Shown here: positions 28,749-37,761 of the stretch, piece by piece | Layout: each line of letters starts with the position of its first letter | How positions within the stretch are numbered: position 1 is the first letter of the stretch | Assembly (NCBI GenBank): GCA_021846275.1 | Contig: JAJZBZ010000008.1 | Span: 1 to 64,000 of the forward strand | Length of the DNA: 64,000 nt | Direction: 5' to 3' | From: Acidobacteriota bacterium | GTDB lineage: Bacteria; Acidobacteriota; Terriglobia; Terriglobales; Acidobacteriaceae | Position numbers and translations under genes: made by a program | The notes under the pieces: model-generated | Seen by the model: the letters and a program-made list of their open reading frames with translations, nothing else | The model's database searches: none | What the model was told of the DNA's origin: nothing

Positions 28749-29297
28749 TCAGCGGCTGGCGCGATGCTTGCTGGCGTTGATGGCGGCACGGGATTCCCGA
28801 TCTGCCTCGCGGCGCTTCTCGGTCTCGCGCTTGTCCCAGTCCTGTTTGCCCTTGGCCACGGCCAGTTCGCATTTGACACGGCCCTTGCGGAAATAAAGCC
28901 GGGTGGGGATGAGCGTATGGCCCTTGATCTGCGTCTGTCCGTGTAGACGCCGAATTTCATCCTTGCGCAGAAGGAGTTTGCGGGTGCGCAGCGCGTCATG
29001 GTTGGCAATGTTGCCGTGGGAGTAGGGACCGATATGCACGTTGAGCAGGAAGGCTTCGCCATCCTTGATGAGGCCGTAGGCGTCTTTGAGATTGGCTTGT
29101 CCCTTGCGAATGGATTTGACCTCGGTGCCGCGCAGCGCGACGCCAGCTTCGACTTTTTCCAGCAGGAAGTAGTTGAAGCTGGCGCTGCGGTTCTGGGCCG
29201 CGTCACGCTCGCCGCAGGCCACGGGGTCGCGCGGCCGCTGAGGTTTGGCTGCCGCGCGCGCGGGCGGTGCGATGACGTGAGTGGACTGGCGGGGCAT
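28749..29297 (-). CDS. smpB: SsrA-binding protein SmpB
   Basis: Binds tmRNA and delivers it to stalled ribosomes in trans-translation. The conserved core runs from NRSASFNYFLLEK through GTEVKSIRKG to the basic C-terminal tail KQDWDKRETEKRREADRE. At 182 residues it is longer than the usual 150-160 because of a Pro/Ala/Arg-rich N-terminal extension of about 35 residues. The start is the ATG at 29297; a TTG three codons upstream is possible. It is the first gene of a minus-strand operon, divergent from the secretin. No ssrA gene was seen here. Confidence 0.97.
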   Translation of the reverse strand: MPRQSTHVIAPPARAAAKPQRPRDPVACGERDAAQNRSASFNYFLLEKVEAGVALRGTEVKSIRKGQANLKDAYGLIKDGEAFLLNVHIGPYSHGNIANHDALRTRKLLLRKDEIRRLHGQTQIKGHTLIPTRLYFRKGRVKCELAVAKGKQDWDKRETEKRREADRESRAAINASKHRASR

Positions 29298-29384
29298 GAG
29301 CAGCAATTTTCCTTACCTGATGGTATCGCAGATCAGGATGGATCATCCGTTTGAAGCGTCTCCGTCGCCGATCACGGGCGAAGG

Positions 29385-29411
29385 TTGGCAGCAGAAGGGT
29401 TTTGTTAGAAT
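29385..29411 (+). promoter_or_regulatory. candidate extended -10 promoter for the secretin operon
   Basis: TTGGCA (29385-29390) is followed after 15 bases by TGT-TAGAAT (-10 at 29406-29411). The spacer is short but the TGn extension compensates. The predicted start near 29418 leaves a leader of about 20 bases before the ATG at 29440 and argues against the upstream ATG at 29410, which overlaps the -10. Confidence 0.45.
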
Positions 29412-29439
29412 GAGGCATCAGCAGAACAGCAGGGGATGG

Positions 29440-31887
29440 ATGAATCGAAGAGGCTTGTTTCGCCGCGGATCGGTGGTCGGTTGGAGAGTGCTTGCCGCCT
29501 GGACGATGGCTGGCGCAGTGATGCTCGGAGCGCTGGTTGGCGGCGGCACCCAGGCGTTTGCGCGCGGCGATTCGGTGCATTCCCTGATGAAAAAAGGTGA
29601 GGCCGCCGAGGCTCGCGAGGATTATGACGCGGCGTATGAGTTCTTCAAGAAGGCGTATCAGAAGGATCCGCAGAACCTGCGCACGCGAACGGCGTATCTG
29701 AGGGTGTTGCAGACGGATTCCACCTGGCATGTGACGCGCGGCAACAAGCTCATGCAGCAGGGCGATACGCAGGCGGCTCTGGTGGAGTACCTGCACGCGA
29801 CGGCCGTGGACCCCGGCAACGAAGCGGCGATCCAGCAGATTCAGGCGATTCGCGCCAAGCAGACGAATCAGCCGCTGCGCACCGAGACAAGCATTCCAAA
29901 CCAGGAAGTGAGCGCGATTGAAAGCGCCGAAGCTCCGGCGCAACTGCGCCCGATGAGCAACCAGCCATTCACGCTGCGCTATACGCAGAACTCGAAGATT
30001 GTGTATCAGGCGATCGGCAAGGCCGCAGGGATCAATGTGCTGTTTGATCCGGATTACAACGGCAAGCAGATTCAGGTGGACCTGACGAATGTTTCGCTGC
30101 TGGATGCACTCAGGATTGTGGGTGAGCTTTCGGATACATTCTGGCGTCCGGTCACGGGCAATACGATCTTTGTGGCGCAGGATACGCGGGCCAAGCGCAC
30201 GGAGTTGGACGAGCAGGCGGTGCAGACGTTCTATCTGACGAATGCCTGGCAGCAGAACGACCTGAACGATGTGCAGACGGCGATCCGCAACGTGCTGCCC
30301 AACACGAAGGTTTATGGTGTTCCAAGCCAGAACGCGATTGTGATGCGCGCGACGCCGGACGAGTTGTTGCTGGCGCAGAAGGTGATTAACGATCTGGACA
30401 AGGCGCGACCGGAGGTTGTGGTGGACGTGGGTGTGCTGGAGGTGGATCGCGACACGCTGCGCAATATCGGCCTGAGCTGGCCGGGCAGCATCGGATTCGC
30501 GTTGCAGCCGCCGCAGTCGGTGCTGAACCAGGTGACGACCAATCCAACGACAGGCACAACAAACACGCCGAACCTGACGCTGGACAATCTGGCAAATCTG
30601 AATGCGACAAACTTTGCGATCACCGTCAGTTCGGCGACGGCGAACCTGTTGCTGACCGATTCCAACACGAAGATTTTGCAGAATCCGAGAATTCGCGCCT
30701 CCGACGGACAGAAGGCTTCGATGAAGATCGGCTCTCGTATTCCGATTGCCACGGGTTCCTATCAGACAGGCGCAGCAGTGACGGCGATCGCCAGCCCGCT
30801 CGTCGATACGCAGTTTCAGTACATTGACGTGGGCGTGAATATCGAGATGACGCCGACCGTGCATTTTGACCACGACGTGACGCTGAAGATGAAGATCGAG
30901 GTCAGCTCCGAGAGCGGACAGACGACGATCAGCGGCGTGACGGAGCCGATCATCAGCCAGCGCACAGTGGAGCAGGTGATCCGGCTGCGCGAGGGCGAGG
31001 CCAACATCATCGGCGGCATCGTGAACCGGCAGGATCTGATCAACATTACGGGCATTCCCGGTCTGGGAGAACTGCCAATTCTTCGCTACATCTTCGGCTC
31101 GAAGTCGCGGGAAGTGATCGACGACGAGATTGTATTTGTGCTGGTGCCGCATGTGGTGCGCAGCCAGCAGCTCAGCCCGCTGAACCTGCGTGAGATTGAC
31201 ACCGGAGCCGGACCTTCCATCGAGTTGAGGCGCACGGCGCTGAATACAACACCAAGCTTCAACCGTACGGCGCAGACGGCTGTGAACGGGATGAACGCTG
31301 CGCAGAGCGAGTTCAACGCGACGGCGAGCACGCTGAAGGGCACGACAGCGGAAGCAGCCGCGCCGGAGGCGCTGGCGCAGATGAGCAAGAGCGCGGATCC
31401 GACGGCTCCACCTGTGCAGCCAACCACGACACAGCAGGCCACGCCGCAGGCTGCAAACAGCGGATTGCGTCCGGGAGTTGTGGGGTTGACGATTGCTCCG
31501 CCAGCGACGCCGCCGACAGTGGGCAAGACTTTCACGGTTGCCGTGAATATCGAAGATGCACAGGGGATTGATTCCGTTCCGCTTCAGATTCAGTATGACG
31601 CGTCGAAGATGGCGCTGATGAACGTGGATGCGGGTGGGTTCCTGAAGCAGGATGGACAGGCCGTGGCCGTGGTGCATCGCGACGATGGGCCGGGAATGAT
31701 TACACTGGCCGCATCCCGTCCGCCGGGAGTGGCGGGCGTGAACGGCAAGGGCACGGTCTGCCTGCTCACCTTCCAGGCGAAGCAGGCCGGCACGACGCAG
31801 TTGAACTTCACGCGACCCGGAGCGCTGGACTCCGAGCAGCATCCGGTGATTGTTTCCGCCAAGGGCGCGCAGATTGTCATTCAGTGA
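29440..31887 (+). CDS. type II/IV secretin (GspD/PilQ-like) with N-terminal TPRs and C-terminal cohesin-like domain
   Basis: Outer-membrane channel subunit for type II secretion or type IV pili. The 815 residues run: signal peptide to about 42, TPR-like helices to about 130, STN/N0 domain from about 176 (FTLRYTQNSKIVYQAIGKAA), an N domain (TNAWQQNDLNDVQTAIRNVL), and the secretin core ending in GIVNRQDLINITGIPGLGEL and VPHVVR near 570. A Gln/Thr/Ala-rich linker leads to a cohesin-like beta sandwich at about 679-815. AGGGG precedes the ATG at 29440. Two pseudopilin genes follow. Confidence 0.93.
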   Translation: MNRRGLFRRGSVVGWRVLAAWTMAGAVMLGALVGGGTQAFARGDSVHSLMKKGEAAEAREDYDAAYEFFKKAYQKDPQNLRTRTAYLRVLQTDSTWHVTRGNKLMQQGDTQAALVEYLHATAVDPGNEAAIQQIQAIRAKQTNQPLRTETSIPNQEVSAIESAEAPAQLRPMSNQPFTLRYTQNSKIVYQAIGKAAGINVLFDPDYNGKQIQVDLTNVSLLDALRIVGELSDTFWRPVTGNTIFVAQDTRAKRTELDEQAVQTFYLTNAWQQNDLNDVQTAIRNVLPNTKVYGVPSQNAIVMRATPDELLLAQKVINDLDKARPEVVVDVGVLEVDRDTLRNIGLSWPGSIGFALQPPQSVLNQVTTNPTTGTTNTPNLTLDNLANLNATNFAITVSSATANLLLTDSNTKILQNPRIRASDGQKASMKIGSRIPIATGSYQTGAAVTAIASPLVDTQFQYIDVGVNIEMTPTVHFDHDVTLKMKIEVSSESGQTTISGVTEPIISQRTVEQVIRLREGEANIIGGIVNRQDLINITGIPGLGELPILRYIFGSKSREVIDDEIVFVLVPHVVRSQQLSPLNLREIDTGAGPSIELRRTALNTTPSFNRTAQTAVNGMNAAQSEFNATASTLKGTTAEAAAPEALAQMSKSADPTAPPVQPTTTQQATPQAANSGLRPGVVGLTIAPPATPPTVGKTFTVAVNIEDAQGIDSVPLQIQYDASKMALMNVDAGGFLKQDGQAVAVVHRDDGPGMITLAASRPPGVAGVNGKGTVCLLTFQAKQAGTTQLNFTRPGALDSEQHPVIVSAKGAQIVIQ

Positions 31888-31931
31888 TCGTCGTGAGGAC
31901 GATGCAGTGTGGCAGAAGGGGGTTGCGAACG

Positions 31932-32432
31932 ATGGACAGCAGGACGAATGTTCAGCGATTGACGGGGTTGGGCAGACCTTTGCGTCGCAGCGGCGAACGC
32001 GGTCTGACGCTGGTGGAGCTGATCGTGACATCAGCCATCCTCGGGATACTCGCTTCGGCGGCGATTCCGGTCATGTCGTTTGAAGTGCAGCGACAAAAGG
32101 AGCGCGAGCTGCGCGCCGACCTGTGGATGATGCGCAATGCGATTGACAAATATAAGGACGCGGCGGACAAGGGCGCATTTCAGACCAAGGTCGATAGTCA
32201 GGGGTATCCGCCGGACCTTGACACGCTGGTGAAGGGCGTGGATGTGCAGGGCAAGAAGGTGCGTTTTCTGCGCAAAATTCCGATGGACCCGATGACGGGG
32301 AACACGGACTGGGGAATGCGTTCGATGCAGGACGATCCGGACAGTGATTCTTACAGCGGCGACAGCGTCTTCGATGTCTACTCGAAGTCGACGGGGACGG
32401 CGCTGGACGGCACCAAGTACTCCGATTGGTAG
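31932..32432 (+). CDS. gspG: type II secretion major pseudopilin (GspG-like)
   Basis: Forms the periplasmic pseudopilus of a type II system. The 166 residues have a class III prepilin signal: the processing site in ERGLTLVELIV with Glu at mature position 5, then a hydrophobic helix. The C-terminal domain contains IPMDPMTGNTDWG and ends in YSDW, as in GspG. The ATG at 31932 follows GAAGGGGG; a GTG at 31884 overlapping the secretin stop is less likely. The secretin-pseudopilin-pseudopilin order indicates one operon. Confidence 0.92.
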   Translation: MDSRTNVQRLTGLGRPLRRSGERGLTLVELIVTSAILGILASAAIPVMSFEVQRQKERELRADLWMMRNAIDKYKDAADKGAFQTKVDSQGYPPDLDTLVKGVDVQGKKVRFLRKIPMDPMTGNTDWGMRSMQDDPDSDSYSGDSVFDVYSKSTGTALDGTKYSDW

Positions 32433-32452
32433 ACGAGAAGCGCGGCGAGCGA

Positions 32453-32860
32453 ATGGGCAGGCGAGTGAGACAATCCGGCGAGGCGGGATTCACGCTGATC
32501 GAGCTGATGGTGGTGATGCTCATCATCGGCGTGCTCATGGCGATTGCCGTGCCGAATTATGTCTCCGCCGTGAAGGCGGCAAAGGAGTCGGTTCTGCGCG
32601 AAGACCTGCATGTGATGCGGCAGGCGATTCAGGCGTACACGATGGACAAACAGAAAGCGCCGCAGTCGCTGCAGGATCTGGTGGACGCGGGGTATCTGCG
32701 CGAGATTCCCGTGGACCCGATGACGCGGTCTGCGGATACATGGAATACAGACCAGAGTGACGCGATGAGTTCCGTGGACCAGACCGAGCCGGGCATTGAT
32801 GATGTGCATTCCGGCGATGACGATACGGCAAGCGATGGCCAGCCATATTCAAGCTGGTAA
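32453..32860 (+). CDS. second type II pseudopilin (GspG-like) with acidic tail
   Basis: The 135 residues again carry a prepilin signal, EAGFTLIELMVVMLIIG, followed by the amphipathic helix and IPVDPMTRSADTW. The last 35 residues are Asp/Ser/Glu rich and end in YSSW. The similar architecture next to the first pseudopilin suggests duplication. The start is placed at the ATG at 32453; a TTG at 32426 overlapping the previous stop is also possible. No prepilin peptidase, GspE or GspF is in the window. Confidence 0.9.
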   Translation: MGRRVRQSGEAGFTLIELMVVMLIIGVLMAIAVPNYVSAVKAAKESVLREDLHVMRQAIQAYTMDKQKAPQSLQDLVDAGYLREIPVDPMTRSADTWNTDQSDAMSSVDQTEPGIDDVHSGDDDTASDGQPYSSW

Positions 32861-32878
32861 AAACGAATTCTCCGGGAG

Positions 32879-32908
32879 CTGAAACCGCGCCTGCATCCGC
32901 GATAGGAT
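32879..32908 (+). promoter_or_regulatory. possible promoter giving a leaderless mRNA for the unknown gene at 32916
   Basis: CTGAAA (32879-32884), an 18-base spacer and TAGGAT (32903-32908) end seven bases before the ATG at 32916. The purine-rich stretch between them could also act as a ribosome site, so the assignment is uncertain. Confidence 0.3.
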
Positions 32909-32915
32909 GAGGGAT

Positions 32916-33674
32916 ATGGCAGTGGAAGCATCGCTCTGCGAACAACCGAAGCCAGCAAAAGGTGAGTGGATGGAGGCCGTGTATCGCGCCTACGAGCAGC
33001 TTTGCCGCCGCTTTGCGCTTCAGGACGAGCAGGGATTGGGCGGACGCCTGATCTTTGCGGGCGAGTTGCAGGCGCACCGGGGGGATTCGCCTGCGGACGC
33101 AGTCGTGGCGGCGGCGAATATCGTCGGCGCGGCAACGCTGGCGGCGGCACCGGAAGCGGCCGCGCAGCGGCGCGCGATGCGCGATGCGCTTGTGGATTTT
33201 GTGGTGAACTCACTGGACGAGGCGCTGCGGATTCTGAAGAACGAGATTCGGCAGCGGCGGGCTGTTTCTGTGGCGGTCGCTGTCAGTGCCGGGAAGCTTG
33301 CCGAAGAGATGCGCGAGCGTGGAGTGCAGCCGGAGCAGTCTGCGTCCAGCGTGGACGCGGCGGAGGATTTTCCGCGAAGTGTTTTTGTCGCGTGGCGGCG
33401 CGAGTCCTGCTGCTCCAGAACAAAATCTGTGGAAGAGATCGTGGCGCTGGAATTGATCGAAGAAACGGATTCTATCCGGCAGCGATGGCTGCGGCTGGCG
33501 CCGCGTTATCTGGGCCGCGCGGCGCATCGCGCGATGGGCGTTGGGCTGAGTGAGCGCGAATTTGCCGTGTGGCGCGAACGGGTGCGCGCCGTGTCAGCAG
33601 GCGTCGTGGGACAGAGTGGCCAGATCGTCCAGTCGGCTGGTGAGCGCGGTCAGTCCGAGGCCCGTTTTGGATGA
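32916..33674 (+). CDS. conserved-looking protein of unknown function
   Basis: A 252-residue soluble protein that I do not recognise. It is rich in Ala, Glu and Arg and appears largely helical (for example around ALVDFVVNSLDEALRILK and EEIVALELIEETDSIRQRWLRL), with a Cys pair in RRESCCSRTKS. It has no signal peptide or membrane segment. It follows the two pseudopilins by 55 bases and overlaps the end of engB on the other strand by 81 bases. An ATG at 32907 is an alternative start. The composition and length favour a real gene. Confidence 0.65.
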   Translation: MAVEASLCEQPKPAKGEWMEAVYRAYEQLCRRFALQDEQGLGGRLIFAGELQAHRGDSPADAVVAAANIVGAATLAAAPEAAAQRRAMRDALVDFVVNSLDEALRILKNEIRQRRAVSVAVAVSAGKLAEEMRERGVQPEQSASSVDAAEDFPRSVFVAWRRESCCSRTKSVEEIVALELIEETDSIRQRWLRLAPRYLGRAAHRAMGVGLSEREFAVWRERVRAVSAGVVGQSGQIVQSAGERGQSEARFG

Positions 33675-34202
33675 GACGGGAAGCAGTTCTTCCACGCCGA
33701 GTGAGGATTTGAGCTGAGCCAGATTACGCGTGCGCTGATTGCCGCTGAGTTTGTCGGCCTTGGTGGCGACGACGAGAAACATGCGTCCGCGCTCGCGTAG
33801 CCAGTCGAGCAGTTGCAGGTCACTCTTCTGCGCAGGAATGTTCGAGTCCACCAGGCAGAGACAGAGCGCAAGCTGCGGTCGCTCGGCCAGATACGGATCG
33901 ATGAACGCGGGCCACCCGGCGGAGATGGAGCGCGAGATTTTGGCGTAGCCGTAGCCGGGCAAATCGGCCAGAACCAGTCGCGGACGCGAAGGCGACGACT
34001 GCGTGGCAAGCGAGAAAAAATTGATGGCTCGGGTGCGGCCTGGCGTGGACGAGACGCGCGCGACCGAAGCGCCGACGAGCGCGTTGAGCAGGCTGGATTT
34101 GCCCACGTTGGAGCGGCCGAGCATCGCCACTTCCGGCGCGGTGGTGGTGGGAAACTGGTCGGCGCGCATGGCCGAGAGCAGGAATTGTGCCGCGAGCTTC
34201 AA
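33594..34202 (-). CDS. engB: ribosome biogenesis GTPase EngB (YsxC/YihA)
   Basis: GTPase needed for large-subunit assembly. G1 is GRSNVGKSS (residues 29-37), the switch region is TPGRTRAINFF, G3 is DLPGYGYA and G4 is TKADK. There are 202 residues. The start codon is a TTG at 34202: family members carry the FLLSA-type segment before the G1 loop, and this would be lost from the next Met (residue 12). It lies 73 bases after the unknown gene in lon-unknown-engB. Confidence 0.95.
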   Translation of the reverse strand: MKLAAQFLLSAMRADQFPTTTAPEVAMLGRSNVGKSSLLNALVGASVARVSSTPGRTRAINFFSLATQSSPSRPRLVLADLPGYGYAKISRSISAGWPAFIDPYLAERPQLALCLCLVDSNIPAQKSDLQLLDWLRERGRMFLVVATKADKLSGNQRTRNLAQLKSSLGVEELLPVSSKTGLGLTALTSRLDDLATLSHDAC

Positions 34203-34275
34203 GGGCAGGGAATCACTTTCCGAAGCAAAAAGAGCCAGTCGAAATGGCTCTCAATTCATGATAGCGGGTGGGCTG

Positions 34276-35019
34276 TCACGGAGTCGCAGCGGCGTGATCG
34301 GATGTGGCTTTGGCCGATGCCGACGTGATTGCGCGTGTGAGCGTGTATTCGGTGGTGAGCTTATTCAAAAATGCAGCCGGGCGCGGGGAGTGGTCCGGCG
34401 AACTTACGGGCGGAAATATCAGCGCGTCGAGATCGGCTGTCTCCGGCAGTGTGCGCGAGTAGACGCTGGTCCACGCGCCGCCGCAGGAGGATGGGATGGT
34501 CAGGCGATAGGTCCAGGAATGGTCCTCGTGCGTGAGTGAGTCGGCTACGGGAAGATTGTGGTCGCGCATACGGGCGCGAATCGCGTTGAAGGAATCGACG
34601 CCGAGTTCAACTCCGTCGAGTGTCTGGACGACGTGGCCGGTATGGAGATCGAGTTGCAACTCAGGCGCGGAGGTGCGCGGAAAAATCTCCGTGAGTGTGA
34701 AGGCATCCCGAGTCCAGATGAGCGCGCGCGGATGTCTGCGCTGTGCGGGCCGACCGTAAAGCTGCGTGGCAAGTTGCAATGTATCCGGCAAGAGCGACGG
34801 CGTGATCTCCGGCTCGACCAGTTCGCCAACTTTGACAAGGAAGTCACGTTCGCAGCCGGAGACGTGGAGGATGCGCGTTCGAGCTATTGCGGCGTGGCGC
34901 GCGGAGGCGGCTGTGAGCGAGCGGACGTGCATATAGGCGCGCGCGCGATGGAGCCAGTAAAGATAGCCGCCGAGCGCGGCAGCGAGCAGGGCGACGGAGA
35001 TCAGCAGCGCGCGCAGCAT
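34276..35019 (-). CDS. membrane-anchored or exported protein of unknown function
   Basis: A 247-residue protein I cannot name. Residues 1-26 form a hydrophobic anchor or signal (ALLISVALLAAALGGYLYWL). The rest is soluble, with two cysteines (SGCERD and SSCGGAW) that could form a periplasmic disulfide, a QLDLHTGHVVQTLDGVELG stretch suggesting beta structure, and a Ser/Pro-rich C terminus. It starts five bases after lon and precedes engB, so it is co-transcribed with housekeeping genes. It is probably real, given the tight spacing and signal-like start. Confidence 0.75.
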   Translation of the reverse strand: MLRALLISVALLAAALGGYLYWLHRARAYMHVRSLTAASARHAAIARTRILHVSGCERDFLVKVGELVEPEITPSLLPDTLQLATQLYGRPAQRRHPRALIWTRDAFTLTEIFPRTSAPELQLDLHTGHVVQTLDGVELGVDSFNAIRARMRDHNLPVADSLTHEDHSWTYRLTIPSSCGGAWTSVYSRTLPETADLDALIFPPVSSPDHSPRPAAFLNKLTTEYTLTRAITSASAKATSDHAAATP

Positions 35020-35024
35020 GAGGA

Positions 35025-37436
35025 CTACTGGCGCGCCGCCGGAGTTTCCGCGTGCTCGACCGTGGGTGGGATGGGCAGCAATGCGGCGGATTCGTCGATC
35101 GGATGAAGTGGCGCGGCAAGCGCGATGCTCAGCACCTCATCCATCTGATCGACGAAGTGCATCTTCATGGCGCTGCGCAGGGCTTCGGGCAGGTCGGCGA
35201 TGTCCTTCTCGTTCGCGCTGGGCAGGATGACCTCGAAGATGCCCGCGCGCTGGGCGGCAAGCAGTTTTTCCTTCAGGCCGCCGATGGGCAGCACCTTGCC
35301 GCGCAGTGTGATCTCGCCGGTCATGGCGATGTCGCGACGAACGGCAATGCCGGAGAGCGCGCTGGCGAGCGCCGTGGCCATCGTAATGCCCGCTGACGGG
35401 CCATCCTTCGGAATTGCACCCTCGGGCACGTGCAGGTGAAGGTCAAGATTGCGATAGAACTCGCGCGGCAGGCCGAGCGCGGCCGCTTTGCCGCGAATGT
35501 AGCTGAGCGCGGCCTGAGCCGACTCCTGCATGACGTCGCCAAGCTGGCCGGTGATGGTGAGCTTGCCCTTGCCGTCGAGAACCTGCACTTCCGTGGAGAG
35601 AATGCTGCCGCCGACTTCGGTCCAGGCGAGTCCTGTGACGAGGCCGACCTCGTTTTTCTCGTGAACCTCGGAGTCGCGGAACTTGACCACGCCGAGGAAC
35701 TCCGCGATGTTTTCCGCAGTGATGGTCTCCTTGTGCTTTGCGCCGTTCTTCACCACGCGCCGGGCGACCTTTCGGCAGACGTTGCCGATCTCGCGCTCCA
35801 GATTGCGCACCCCGGCCTCGCGCGTGTAGAAGCGGATGATGGCGAGAATGGCGTCATCCTGAAAGACGATATTTTTCTGCGTCAGGCCGGTGGCCTCGCG
35901 CTGCTTGCGCAGCAGGTAGTTGCGCGCGATTTCGAGTTTCTCCACCTCGGTGTAGCCGTGCAGGCGGAGAATCTCCATGCGGTCCTGAAGCGGGGCGGGA
36001 ATGGTGTGCAGCACATTCGCCGTGGCCACGAAGAGCACGTCGGACAGGTCGTAGTCCACATCAAGATAGTGATCCTGAAAGGTGGTGTTCTGTTCCGGAT
36101 CAAGCACCTCCAGCAGCGCAGAAGCCGGGTCGCCGCGGAAGTCCGACGACATCTTGTCCACCTCGTCGAGCAGGAAGACGGGATTGCGCGTGCCAGCCTT
36201 TTTCATCGACTGGATGATCTGGCCCGGCAGCGCGCCGATGTAGGTGCGCCGATGGCCGCGAATCTCAGCCTCATCGCGGACGCCGCCCAGGGAGAGGCGC
36301 ACGAATTTGCGGCCCGTGGCCTTGGCGATGGACATCCCGAGCGAAGTCTTGCCCACCCCCGGTGGTCCGGCGAAGCAGAGAATGGAGCCTTTGGGATTCT
36401 TGACAAGCTGACGCACGGCAAGAAATTCAAGAATGCGCTCCTTGATTTTTTCCAAACCATAGTGGTCCTCGTTGAGAACCTTCTCCGCCTGATCGACCGA
36501 GCGGGTCTCGCGTGAACGCTTCTTCCACGGCACGGCCAGCAGCCAGTCCAGATAGTTGCGGCTCACAGTTGACTCAGCGGACATGGGCGGCATGGCTTCG
36601 AGTTTTTTCAACTCCTGCGCGGCCTTCTCCATCACGTCCTTGGGCATTCCGGCGGCTTCGATCTTTTTGCGCAGTTCATCAAATTCGCTCTTTTCGCCGC
36701 GCCCCAGTTCCTTTTGAATGGCCTTGATCTTTTCGTTGAGGTAATACTCTTTTTGTGCACGCTCCATCTGGCGCTTCACGCGTGACTGAACGGTACGGTC
36801 GAGGTCGAGCTTTTCGATCTCAACGTCGAGAATGTCGCCGATGCGCGCGAGACGCGCAGCTGCGTCAAAGATGCCGAGCAATTCCTGTTTTTCTTCAATG
36901 CCGACCTGAAGATTGGCGGCGATGACATCGCTGAGTCGGGCTGGATCGTCGAGGCGGACTCCGGCGACCATCGTCTCGTAGTTGAGCGACTGCTGGAGCT
37001 TGACGTAGTTCTCAAAGAGCGCGGTCACGCGCTGCATGAGCTGCTCGACCGCGGGAGTCATCTCCGTTACTGCGCGCGAGCGTCGCAGCGTGGCGACGAA
37101 GAAGCCATCGGTGTCCACGATCTCCGAGGCTTTGGCGCGTTCGATACCCTCGACCAGCACCTTGATATTGCCGTCGGGCATGCGCACACTCTGGACGATG
37201 TTGCAGATGGTGCCGACCTGATAAATCTCCTTCGTCGTCGGCTCGTCCACGCCCGCGTCATGCTGCGTGGCGAGAAAGATTTTGCGGTCTCCGCTGAGCG
37301 CCTCTTCGAGCGCGCGCACGCTGGACTCGCGGCCAACGACGAAGGGGGTGACCATGAAAGGAAAGATGACCATGTCGCGGATGGGCATCATGGGCAGCTT
37401 TCGCAGTTCGTTTCTGTCGCGCGCCGGGGTGGACAT
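35025..37436 (-). CDS. lon: ATP-dependent Lon protease (LonA)
   Basis: Cytosolic AAA+ serine protease degrading misfolded and regulatory proteins. The 803 residues have the LON substrate-binding N domain ([15 protein letters not shown]), Walker [10 protein letters not shown] near 355, Walker [11 protein letters not shown], and the proteolytic domain with the catalytic Ser near 680 ([11 protein letters not shown]) and Lys near 722 ([14 protein letters not shown]). An open frame continues to 37643, but I start at [14 protein letters not shown] because a GGAGG lies about 12 bases upstream and the length then matches the family. No CIRCE element is visible. Confidence 0.98.
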   Translation of the reverse strand: MSTPARDRNELRKLPMMPIRDMVIFPFMVTPFVVGRESSVRALEEALSGDRKIFLATQHDAGVDEPTTKEIYQVGTICNIVQSVRMPDGNIKVLVEGIERAKASEIVDTDGFFVATLRRSRAVTEMTPAVEQLMQRVTALFENYVKLQQSLNYETMVAGVRLDDPARLSDVIAANLQVGIEEKQELLGIFDAAARLARIGDILDVEIEKLDLDRTVQSRVKRQMERAQKEYYLNEKIKAIQKELGRGEKSEFDELRKKIEAAGMPKDVMEKAAQELKKLEAMPPMSAESTVSRNYLDWLLAVPWKKRSRETRSVDQAEKVLNEDHYGLEKIKERILEFLAVRQLVKNPKGSILCFAGPPGVGKTSLGMSIAKATGRKFVRLSLGGVRDEAEIRGHRRTYIGALPGQIIQSMKKAGTRNPVFLLDEVDKMSSDFRGDPASALLEVLDPEQNTTFQDHYLDVDYDLSDVLFVATANVLHTIPAPLQDRMEILRLHGYTEVEKLEIARNYLLRKQREATGLTQKNIVFQDDAILAIIRFYTREAGVRNLEREIGNVCRKVARRVVKNGAKHKETITAENIAEFLGVVKFRDSEVHEKNEVGLVTGLAWTEVGGSILSTEVQVLDGKGKLTITGQLGDVMQESAQAALSYIRGKAAALGLPREFYRNLDLHLHVPEGAIPKDGPSAGITMATALASALSGIAVRRDIAMTGEITLRGKVLPIGGLKEKLLAAQRAGIFEVILPSANEKDIADLPEALRSAMKMHFVDQMDEVLSIALAAPLHPIDESAALLPIPPTVEHAETPAARQ

Positions 37437-37761
37437 GACCGAGTGAGACCTCCATGAGCACAGATGCCGCGCGCGGGAATTGGTCGCATGCGTCGCATCA
37501 GAGCCTGTAAATGGATTGTAAACGCAGCGAAGGTTTTGCTCGCGCGTGGAGCTGTGGATGATTGCGTGAGAAGAAACTGAAGTGAAGCAGCATGGGAATG
37601 AGGGAATGCTGAGGGAATCTTTTTTGCGAGAAAACTCCGTCATCTGAGGCGCGGAGGCGGTTCGCAGGGCACGCTTGCGGATGGCACGATAGAAGCGCGG
37701 AGACGTGGCTCATTTATGATGAAGAGTTGTTCGGTTGTGGGGAAAATTGAGGGGGAATTTC
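37437..37761. other. divergent intergenic region between lon and the aldehyde dehydrogenase gene
   Basis: This 325-base stretch holds the promoters for lon (minus) and the aldehyde dehydrogenase (plus). An in-frame extension of lon covers much of it but is unlikely to be translated. GAGGGGGA at 37749-37756 is the aldehyde dehydrogenase ribosome site. I see no convincing heat-shock operator, RNA gene or long inverted repeat. Confidence 0.6.

Noticed and set aside
29203-32031. A 942-codon minus-strand open frame opposite the secretin gene
   Set aside because: The secretin on the plus strand has unmistakable domains; the antisense frame is low in recognisable structure and rich in Arg, His and Leu.
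37437-37643. 69-residue N-terminal extension of Lon
   Set aside because: Composition is unlike Lon, and a GGAGG site supports the start at 37436.
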